Source: an uncultured Lachnospiraceae bacterium (GTDB lineage: Bacteria; Bacillota; Clostridia; Lachnospirales; Lachnospiraceae). From it: 5,622 nucleotides of DNA. Where the stretch lies: positions 1 to 5,622 of the forward strand of contig CAJOQO010000006.1 of assembly GCA_905236545.1 (NCBI GenBank). The letters are read 5' to 3'. Every line of letters starts with the position of its first letter. Positions within the stretch are counted from its first letter, which is position 1. Positions 1 to 5,622 of the stretch are shown one piece after another. The notes under the pieces were generated by a model. The model saw only the letters and a program-made list of their open reading frames with translations. It was not told the origin of the DNA and ran no database searches. Made by a program: the position numbers and the translations under genes.

Positions 1-67
1 GACGGCGTAGAAAAAACGTAACGGTTCAGCACCCCCATTGCTCAGAACACTTCATGTTCTTCGATGT

Positions 68-101
68 GGGCGGACAGAGCGGTTCCACCGCTTGTCCGCC
101 C
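68..101 (+). other. Strong stem-loop in the ilvC leader
   Basis: GGGCGGACA (68-76) pairs perfectly with TGTCCGCCC (93-101). After one bulged G (77), AGCGGT (78-83) pairs with ACCGCT (87-92) around a three-base TCC loop, giving 15 base pairs in total. The 3' flank is CCCTGG rather than a T-run, so it does not look like an intrinsic terminator on this strand. GGTTCCA (81-87), at the hairpin tip, is also exactly complementary to TGGAACC (104-110) just downstream, so an alternative fold is possible. It could be an RNA-stabilising or regulatory hairpin, or part of a dispersed palindromic repeat; the sequence alone does not decide. Confidence 0.6.
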
Positions 102-112
102 CCTGGAACCAC

Positions 113-144
113 TCAGATCCGTCAGATAAGCAAGCTGATCTGAC
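113..144 (+). other. Leader hairpin with two competing registers
   Basis: TCAGAT occurs twice, at 113-118 and 122-127, and both copies compete for the same downstream partner. Pairing 113-119 with 137-143 gives a 7-bp stem with a long loop. Pairing 121-127 with 138-144 gives a tighter 7-bp stem enclosing AAGCAAGCTG. The second is likely favoured because its loop is shorter. It lies about 55 bases before the ilvC start and is not followed by a U-tract. A regulatory role is speculative. Confidence 0.4.
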
Positions 145-166
145 TGAACAATTACCAAAAACATAA

Positions 167-1219
<1,053 letters not shown>

Positions 1220-1231
1220 GGAAGACAGGTT

Positions 1232-1244
1232 CCTGGTGCCTGCG
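1232..1244 (+). repeat. Direct repeat, copy 1 (ilvC-leuC spacer)
   Basis: CCTGGTGCCTGCG occurs here and again, exactly, at 4390-4402. This copy overlaps the 5' arm of the terminator-like hairpin at 1238-1261. Both copies are intergenic and in the same orientation. Confidence 0.6.
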
Positions 1245-1271
1245 GTCTTTTGGCCGCAGGCGGATATTTTT
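1238..1271 (+). terminator. Terminator-like hairpin between ilvC and leuC (possible partial terminator)
   Basis: GCCTGCGGTC (1238-1247) pairs with GGCCGCAGGC (1252-1261) around a TTTT loop. This is a 10-bp stem including one T-G wobble, and very GC-rich. It starts 18 bases after the ilvC stop. A run of five T's (1267-1271) follows, but five bases, GGATA, separate it from the stem, so it is an imperfect intrinsic terminator. It may terminate some transcripts after ilvC or protect the 3' end of an ilvC message while allowing read-through into leuCD. No obvious new promoter was recognised between it and leuC. Confidence 0.55.
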
Positions 1272-1283
1272 GAAAGGCCGAAC

Positions 1284-1290
1284 AGGAGGA
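1284..1290 (+). promoter_or_regulatory. Ribosome binding site that fixes the leuC start
   Basis: AGGAGGA sits 8 bases before the ATG at 1299. The same reading frame is open back to an ATG at 1236, but that upstream start lies at the terminator-like hairpin, has no comparable site, and would add 21 residues that do not resemble LeuC. The site therefore supports 1299. Confidence 0.85.
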
Positions 1291-1298
1291 GTCAGACG

Positions 1299-2558
1299 AT
1301 GGGTATGACGATGACACAGAAGATCCTTGCCCGGGCGGCAGGGCTTGCCGAGGTGCACGCGGGAGATCTGATCGAGGCTGATCTGGATCTGGTGCTTGGA
1401 AATGATATCACATCACCTGTGGCGATCCATGAGATGGACCGGTTCAGCAGCGACAGGGTATTTGACAAGGATAAGATCGCACTTGTGATGGATCATTTTA
1501 TCCCGAATAAGGATATCAAGTCCGCGGAACACTGCAAGTGTGTGCGTGAGTACGCAATGAAGCATGACATTACGAATTATTTTGATGTCGGGCAGATGGG
1601 AATCGAGCACGCGCTTCTTCCGGAGAAGGGACTGGTTGTCGCCGGGGATGTCGTGATCGGAGCGGACTCCCACACCTGTACATACGGCGCGCTGGGCGCG
1701 TTTTCCACGGGCGTCGGATCAACGGACATGGCTGCCGGCTGCGTGACAGGCAAGGCCTGGTTCAAGGTTCCCTCCGCGATCCGGTTTCACCTGACAGGCA
1801 TGCCGGGACCGTATGTGAGCGGAAAGGATATTATCCTTCATATCATCGGTATGATCGGAGTGGACGGCGCTCTGTATCAGTCGATGGAATTCACCGGAGA
1901 CGGAATCCGGCATCTGACGATGGACGATCGTTTTACCATAGCGAACATGGCGATTGAAGCCGGTGGAAAGAATGGGATCTTCCCGGTGGATGAACAGACG
2001 ATCCGCTATATGGAAGAGCATTCAACCAGAAAGTGGACTGCCTTTGAGGCGGATCCGGACGCGGAATATGAGAAGGAATATACCATTGATCTGTCAAAGC
2101 TCAGGCCGACAGTTTCCTTCCCTCATCTTCCGGAGAATGCAAAGACGATCGATGAGGTCGGCGACATCAGAATCGACCAGGCTGTGATCGGCTCCTGTAC
2201 CAACGGCAGGCTGTCGGACCTTTTCGCCGCGGCCGCCGTCCTGAAGGGACGCAAGGTGGCAAAGAATGTGCGCTGCATCATTATCCCCGCTACCCAGCAG
2301 GTCTATCTGCAGGCTATGGAGGAAGGGCTTCTGAAGATCTTTATCGAGGCGGGCGCGGTTGTGTCGACGCCGACCTGCGGTCCCTGCCTGGGCGGATATA
2401 TGGGGATCCTTGCAGGAAAGGAGAGATGTATCTCAACGACAAACCGGAACTTTGTCGGCCGCATGGGCGCGGTGGATTCCGAGATCTATCTCGCCAGTCC
2501 TGCAGTGGCGGCTGCGAGCGCCGTAGCCGGCAGGATCGTATCACCGGAAGAGGTCTGA
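1299..2558 (+). CDS. leuC: 3-isopropylmalate dehydratase large subunit, LeuC
   Basis: This is the catalytic [4Fe-4S] subunit of isopropylmalate isomerase, which with LeuD converts 2-isopropylmalate to 3-isopropylmalate through a dehydrated intermediate in leucine synthesis. The aconitase-family cluster ligands are visible: Cys300 in GSCTNGR, and Cys360 and Cys363 in [10 protein letters not shown]. Other family blocks are [21 protein letters not shown] and the C-terminal region with NRNFVGRMG. At 419 residues it is the short LeuC type found in many Clostridia and archaea, rather than the roughly 466-residue enterobacterial form. That short family also contains homoaconitase-like enzymes, but the adjacent leuD and ilvC favour the leucine role. 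The ATG at 1299 is chosen for its AGGAGGA site and the typical [10 protein letters not shown] start; ATGs at 1305 and 1311 are less well placed. It is separated from leuD by only 13 bases. Confidence 0.96.
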   Translation: MGMTMTQKILARAAGLAEVHAGDLIEADLDLVLGNDITSPVAIHEMDRFSSDRVFDKDKIALVMDHFIPNKDIKSAEHCKCVREYAMKHDITNYFDVGQMGIEHALLPEKGLVVAGDVVIGADSHTCTYGALGAFSTGVGSTDMAAGCVTGKAWFKVPSAIRFHLTGMPGPYVSGKDIILHIIGMIGVDGALYQSMEFTGDGIRHLTMDDRFTIANMAIEAGGKNGIFPVDEQTIRYMEEHSTRKWTAFEADPDAEYEKEYTIDLSKLRPTVSFPHLPENAKTIDEVGDIRIDQAVIGSCTNGRLSDLFAAAAVLKGRKVAKNVRCIIIPATQQVYLQAMEEGLLKIFIEAGAVVSTPTCGPCLGGYMGILAGKERCISTTNRNFVGRMGAVDSEIYLASPAVAAASAVAGRIVSPEEV

Positions 2559-2571
2559 GAGGAGGAGTGCA

Positions 2572-3063
2572 ATGAAACTGGAAGGTGCTGTATTCAAATA
2601 TGGCGATAATGTTGATACCGATGTCATTATTCCCGCAAGATACCTGAACTCCTCCGATCCGAAGGAACTGGCGGCTCACTGCATGGAAGACATCGACAGC
2701 GCATTTGCATCGAAGGTTCAGGCAGGCGATATTATCGTGGCGGAGAAGAACTTTGGATGCGGATCCTCGCGGGAACATGCGCCCATCGCGATCAAGGCCG
2801 CGGGAGTCAGCTGCGTGATCGCCCAGACTTTTGCGAGGATTTTCTACCGCAACGCCATTAATATCGGTCTTCCGATCGTGGAGTGTCCGGAGGCGGCTGC
2901 CCTGATTCAGGCCGGGGATACGGTTGAGGTTGATCTTGACACAGGGATCATCACAGACAAAACACAGAACAGGAGCTGGAAGGGACAGGCGTTCCCGCCA
3001 TTTATGCAGAAGATCATCAGTGCGGGAGGCCTGATTCCTTACATTAACGCGAAAGAACCGTAA
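2572..3063 (+). CDS. leuD: 3-isopropylmalate dehydratase small subunit, LeuD
   Basis: This is the small swivel-domain subunit that completes the isopropylmalate isomerase active site with LeuC. Its 163 residues are the standard length for the partner of short-type LeuC. Recognisable blocks are [16 protein letters not shown] near residues 10-25, [12 protein letters not shown] at 60-71, whose Ser-Arg is the aconitase-swivel active-site signature, and [14 protein letters not shown] at 88-101. The loop after PARYL (NSSDPKEL) is in the region that sets substrate side-chain preference in this family; I cannot read leucine versus lysine pathway specificity from it directly, and context favours leucine. 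Translation starts at the ATG at 2572 behind AGGAGG (2560-2565, 6-base spacing). The leuC stop lies just before this site, so the two subunits are almost certainly made from one message. Confidence 0.96.
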   Translation: MKLEGAVFKYGDNVDTDVIIPARYLNSSDPKELAAHCMEDIDSAFASKVQAGDIIVAEKNFGCGSSREHAPIAIKAAGVSCVIAQTFARIFYRNAINIGLPIVECPEAAALIQAGDTVEVDLDTGIITDKTQNRSWKGQAFPPFMQKIISAGGLIPYINAKEP

Positions 3064-3097
3064 CGGTGCGTGAGAGGGCTGAGCGGCGGAGCAAACA

Positions 3098-3104
3098 GAG
3101 GGAG
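3098..3104 (+). promoter_or_regulatory. Ribosome binding site that fixes the start of the SEDS gene
   Basis: GAGGGAG lies 7 bases before the ATG at 3112. An in-frame GTG at 3070 would lengthen the protein by 14 residues, but it starts only 6 bases after the leuD stop and has no purine-rich site in front. The ATG is therefore preferred. Confidence 0.75.
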
Positions 3105-3111
3105 TACACAC

Positions 3112-4344
3112 ATGGCAAATGAAGCGGACGCGAGGCGGGGCTTCCGGACCGGAAAGGAAGAGAAGAGGAACTTCTCGCTGCTGCGCGGCAGAAAGAGGGC
3201 GGAAAAGGAAGACGGTCTGGATTACTATGACTATAATCTGATGGCCGTGGTTGTCCTTCTGACCTGCTTCGGCCTTGTTATGCTTTATTCTACCAGTGCC
3301 TACGAGGCGTCCGTTACCTTTCAGAATGACATGCATTATTTTGAGAAGCAGTCGCTGATCAGCATCGCGGCATTCTTCCTGATGCTGATCTTCTCAAAGA
3401 TCGACTATCATATCTATGCCCGGTATGCCTGGCCTCTGTTCATTGTCTCAAACATTCTGCTGATCGCGACCAGGTTCATCGGAAGAACGATCAACGGCGC
3501 CCGCCGCTGGATCTATATCGGCAGCATTTCCTTTCAGCCTGCGGAGCTGGCAAAGGTTGCCATTATCCTGTTTCTGCCGATGCTGATCGTAAAGGCCGGC
3601 TTCCGATTCAAAAAGTTCAAGGTTCCCGCTCAGATCGGCGCGCTGGGAGCGGGAACGGCTGTTCTGACTTACCTGTTTACGGAGAATCTTTCCACAGCTG
3701 TTATCATTCTCGGTATTACCTACATACTGATTGTCGTCGCGCACCCGAATCCCGGAAAACTGCTCCGACTTACAGCGATTGTGATCGTGGCAGGACTGAT
3801 TCTTGTTCAGATTCTTCGTGTAACAGGCGTGATGGACAGTATGACACAGTCCGGATCATTCCGGATTCAGCGGATCGCCACATGGCTGCATCCGGAGGAG
3901 AACCAGGATAAGGGCGGCTATCAGGTGATGCAGGGCCTGTATGCGATCGGATCAGGCGGCATTTTCGGAAAGGGTCTTGGCAACAGCGCGCAGAAGCTTG
4001 GCGCGCTTCCGGAAGCACAGAATGATATGATCTTCTCCATTATCTGTGAAGAACTCGGGATTCTGGGCGCGATGATTGTCGTCCTGCTGTTCGTGTTTCT
4101 TCTGTGGAGACTGTTTTTTATCGCGACCAATGCGCCGGATCTTCTCGGCAGCCTGATCGCGACGGGGATTTTTGCCCACATATCTCTGCAGGTGGTTTTG
4201 AACATCGCAGTGGTTCTGAATGTCATTCCGACGACAGGCATCACGCTGCCGTTCGTCTCCTATGGGGGTACCTCCATCCTGTTCCTCATGACGGAGATGA
4301 TGCTGGCTTTGTCCATCTCAGGACAGATCCGGATGAAAAAATAA
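3112..4344 (+). CDS. SEDS-family peptidoglycan glycosyltransferase (FtsW/RodA/SpoVE type)
   Basis: This is an integral-membrane polymerase of the SEDS family, which links lipid II disaccharides into glycan strands together with a class B penicillin-binding protein. The 410-residue protein has a charged cytoplasmic N-terminus of about 40 residues rich in Arg, Lys and Glu, then about ten hydrophobic segments. Family signatures are GARRWIYIGSISFQPAELAK (129-148), the large extracytoplasmic loop with GGYQVMQGLYAIGSGGIFGKGLG (268-290), LPEAQNDMIFSIICEELG (299-316), and TTGITLPFVSYGGTS (374-388). Asp305 in the QND motif matches the position of the catalytic aspartate in characterised RodA/FtsW. FtsW, RodA and SpoVE cannot be separated with confidence from sequence alone; the N-terminal DYNLM...LYSTSA block leans towards FtsW/SpoVE. 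It lies 48 bases after leuD with no terminator between. No PBP gene is adjacent and it is outside a division/cell-wall cluster, so its partner must be encoded elsewhere. Confidence 0.92.
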   Translation: MANEADARRGFRTGKEEKRNFSLLRGRKRAEKEDGLDYYDYNLMAVVVLLTCFGLVMLYSTSAYEASVTFQNDMHYFEKQSLISIAAFFLMLIFSKIDYHIYARYAWPLFIVSNILLIATRFIGRTINGARRWIYIGSISFQPAELAKVAIILFLPMLIVKAGFRFKKFKVPAQIGALGAGTAVLTYLFTENLSTAVIILGITYILIVVAHPNPGKLLRLTAIVIVAGLILVQILRVTGVMDSMTQSGSFRIQRIATWLHPEENQDKGGYQVMQGLYAIGSGGIFGKGLGNSAQKLGALPEAQNDMIFSIICEELGILGAMIVVLLFVFLLWRLFFIATNAPDLLGSLIATGIFAHISLQVVLNIAVVLNVIPTTGITLPFVSYGGTSILFLMTEMMLALSISGQIRMKK

Positions 4345-4389
4345 GGAGCCGGCATAAGCAGCTGATCGTTCAATTCTTTACAAGGCGGA

Positions 4390-4402
4390 CCTGGTGCCTG
4401 CG
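4390..4402 (+). repeat. Direct repeat, copy 2 (spacer upstream of gltX)
   Basis: This is the exact second copy of CCTGGTGCCTGCG found at 1232-1244. Here it lies 46 bases after the SEDS stop codon and about 25 bases before the compound palindrome. After the shared 13 bases the copies diverge: here TACCACTG follows, while copy 1 continues into its own hairpin. Confidence 0.6.
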
Positions 4403-4427
4403 TACCACTGCGCACTCATGCAGGGGC

Positions 4428-4485
4428 GCGCCAGCCCATTTTCCTCCGCTGCAGGCAAGCCTGCGTGCAGGCCGGGCTTTGGCGC
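4428..4485. repeat. Compound palindrome, candidate REP/MITE-like intergenic element
   Basis: GCGCCA (4428-4433) pairs with TGGCGC (4480-4485). After a two-base bulge (TT, 4478-4479), GCCC (4434-4437) pairs with GGGC (4474-4477). Inside this arm lie three alternating copies of one unit: GCAGGC (4451-4456), GCCTGC (4459-4464) and GCAGGC (4467-4472), so the middle copy can pair with either neighbour. Nothing protein-coding overlaps it. A dispersed palindromic repeat is the favoured reading; a regulatory leader for gltX is the alternative. Confidence 0.4.
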
Positions 4486-4528
4486 TGTGATCATAGGATT
4501 ATCATACAGAAGGAGAGTACTGACGATT

Positions 4529-5622
4529 ATGGCAGAAGTGAGAACCAGATTCGCTCCGAGCCCGACCGGCCGGATGCATGTCGGAAACCTTAGAACCGCC
4601 CTTTACGCTTATCTGATCGCGAAGCATGAGGGCGGCACATTCATGCTTCGCATAGAAGACACGGATCAGGAAAGAGAGGTGGAGGGCGCAGTCGATATTA
4701 TTAACCGCACCCTTGAAAAGACAGGTCTGATTCCGGATGAAGGCCCTGACTGCCCCGGAGAAGCCGGCCCTTATGTGCAGAGCGACCGGGTGAAGGCCGG
4801 AATCTACACCAAGTACGCAAAGCTCCTGATTGACAGGAAAAAGGCTTACTATTGTTTTTGCACGAAGGAACGCCTGGAGTCTCTGCGCACTGTCGTGAAC
4901 GGTAAGGAGATCATGATCTATGACAAACATTGCCTGAACCTTTCCGATGAAGAGATCCGGGCGAATCTTGACGCGGGGATGCCGTATGTCATCCGGCAGA
5001 ATGTTCCGGAGGAGGGGACAACTTCCTTTGACGACGATATCTATGGAACGATCGAGGTTCCGAACGCAGAGCTGGATGATATGGTTCTGATTAAGTCAGA
5101 TGGTTTTCCGACATACAATTTTGCCAATGTGGTGGATGATCATCTGATGGGGATCACACATGTTGTAAGGGGAAATGAGTATCTGTCTTCCGCTCCGAAA
5201 TATAATCTTCTGTATGAAGCGTTCGGATGGGAAGTTCCTGTCTACGTGCATTGCCCGCTGATCACGGATGAGGAGCATCATAAGCTCTCCAAGCGCAGCG
5301 GCCACTCCTCCTTTGAGGATCTGATCGAACAGGGCTTCGTTCCGGAGGCGGTCATCAATTATGTGGCTCTTCTTGGGTGGAGCCCGTCTGATGACAGGGA
5401 GATCTTCAGTCTGCCTGAGCTGGTGGAAAACTTTGACTATCACCATATGAGCAAGTCTCCCGCAGTATTTGACATTCAGAAGCTGAAGTGGATGAACGGC
5501 GAGTACATTAAATCGATGGATTTCGAAGAATATGCCGCGCGTGCAATTCCGCAGATCAGAAAAACAATCTCGAAGGACATTGATATCAATAAGATCGCCG
5601 GGATGGTTAAGACGAGGATCGA
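4529..5622 (+). CDS. gltX: Glutamyl-tRNA synthetase, GltX (3' end outside window)
   Basis: This class I aminoacyl-tRNA synthetase activates glutamate with ATP and attaches it to tRNA-Glu in the cytoplasm. 364 codons plus two bases are present, with no stop before the edge; family members are usually about 480-500 residues, so roughly a quarter is missing. The N-terminus [20 protein letters not shown] carries the class I HIGH-type motif as HVGN (17-20). LRIEDTD follows, and the KMSKS-type motif is KLSKR (252-256). A zinc-type insert shows Cys109-x-Cys111 and, after 23 residues, Cys135 in YDKHCLN. The visible C-terminal part starts the anticodon-binding region. GltX is preferred over GlnS because of length and the [17 protein letters not shown] and HKLSKR context. 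The start ATG has AAGGAG at 4510-4515, a rather long 13-base spacing, but the conserved N-terminus begins exactly here. Whether it also charges tRNA-Gln for later amidation cannot be told. Confidence 0.95.
   Translation, partial: MAEVRTRFAPSPTGRMHVGNLRTALYAYLIAKHEGGTFMLRIEDTDQEREVEGAVDIINRTLEKTGLIPDEGPDCPGEAGPYVQSDRVKAGIYTKYAKLLIDRKKAYYCFCTKERLESLRTVVNGKEIMIYDKHCLNLSDEEIRANLDAGMPYVIRQNVPEEGTTSFDDDIYGTIEVPNAELDDMVLIKSDGFPTYNFANVVDDHLMGITHVVRGNEYLSSAPKYNLLYEAFGWEVPVYVHCPLITDEEHHKLSKRSGHSSFEDLIEQGFVPEAVINYVALLGWSPSDDREIFSLPELVENFDYHHMSKSPAVFDIQKLKWMNGEYIKSMDFEEYAARAIPQIRKTISKDIDINKIAGMVKTRI

Larger units (their letters stand above)
4345..4528 (+). other. Spacer between the SEDS gene and gltX, rich in inverted repeats
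   Basis: No gene is evident in these 184 bases. Local structures include TGGT (4392-4395) with ACCA (4404-4407), CTGC (4408-4411) with GCAG (4420-4423), and a larger compound hairpin at 4428-4485. No hairpin is followed by a long T-run, so I see no clear intrinsic terminator for the SEDS gene, and no confident promoter. The gltX ribosome binding site, AAGGAG (4510-4515), lies at the 3' end. The palindromes resemble a dispersed intergenic repeat, but copy number cannot be seen from one window. Confidence 0.5.

Noticed and set aside
1..21. Tail of an upstream gene ending at TAA 19-21
   Set aside because: Only six codons are visible, too few to support a gene or product, although position and strand would fit a preceding branched-chain gene.
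81..112. T-box riboswitch core suggested by TGGAACC at 104-110 (and by GGTGGAACCGC on the minus strand of the 68-101 hairpin)
   Set aside because: The plus-strand match lacks the flanking AGGG and GCG of the T-box consensus, and no terminator hairpin with a U-tract follows. The minus-strand match arises because the hairpin is palindromic, and no minus-strand gene is visible. A covariance-model search would settle it.
3..143. Open frame 3 through the leader, with ATG at 54
   Set aside because: It runs through the strong palindromes, has no ribosome binding site, and encodes no run of Ile, Leu or Val codons of the kind expected for an attenuator leader peptide.
1236..1298. Longer LeuC starting at the ATG at 1236
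   Set aside because: The extra 21 residues come from the terminator-like hairpin region and do not resemble LeuC. The strong AGGAGGA site is placed for the ATG at 1299.
3070..3111. GTG start for the SEDS gene at 3070
   Set aside because: There is no ribosome binding site before it, while the ATG at 3112 has GAGGGAG at 7-base spacing.
2341..3336. Minus-strand open frame of 331 codons opposite leuC, leuD and the SEDS gene
   Set aside because: It spans parts of three well-supported genes and their spacers on the other strand, is rich in Arg, Pro and Ser, and matches no family I recognise. It is a by-product of high third-position GC.
4104..4490. Plus-strand open frame of 128 codons overlapping the SEDS 3' end and the spacer
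   Set aside because: Its first two thirds are a frame-shifted reading of the SEDS gene and the rest runs through the palindromic spacer. There is no family match and no good start signal.

Overview
The window carries five co-directional plus-strand genes of ordinary bacterial metabolism and cell-wall growth: ilvC, leuC, leuD, an ftsW/rodA/spoVE-family gene, and the 5' three quarters of gltX, which runs off the right edge. Moderately GC-rich codon use, strong AGGAGG-type ribosome binding sites, the short (about 420-residue) LeuC paired with a separate 163-residue LeuD, and the overall look of the proteins all point to a Bacillota member, most likely a Clostridia/Lachnospiraceae-type bacterium. 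This placement is inferred from remembered family features; no search was run.

Layout. Positions 1-199 are a non-coding leader upstream of ilvC with several stem-loops, one of them very strong (68-101). ilvC (200-1219) makes ketol-acid reductoisomerase. A 79-base spacer with a terminator-like hairpin (1238-1271) leads to leuC (1299-2558). leuD follows after 13 bases (2572-3063). Together leuC and leuD encode the two subunits of isopropylmalate isomerase. No leuB or leuA is present. After 48 bases with no visible terminator comes an integral-membrane SEDS glycosyltransferase gene (3112-4344). A 184-base spacer rich in inverted repeats separates it from gltX (4529 to the edge).

How the genes work together. 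IlvC acts in the shared isoleucine/valine pathway, and the valine branch supplies 2-ketoisovalerate for leucine synthesis. LeuCD then isomerises 2-isopropylmalate to 3-isopropylmalate. The first three genes are therefore a coherent branched-chain amino acid unit. The SEDS gene (peptidoglycan polymerisation) and gltX (Glu-tRNA charging) are functionally unrelated neighbours, although the missing terminator before the SEDS gene leaves co-transcription possible.

I see no previously undescribed multi-gene system. The points worth a second look are the acidic, non-basic cofactor loop of IlvC, the folded ilvC leader with mutually exclusive pairings, the hairpin between ilvC and leuC, and a 13-base exact direct repeat shared by two intergenic spacers, one of which looks like a palindromic repeat element.
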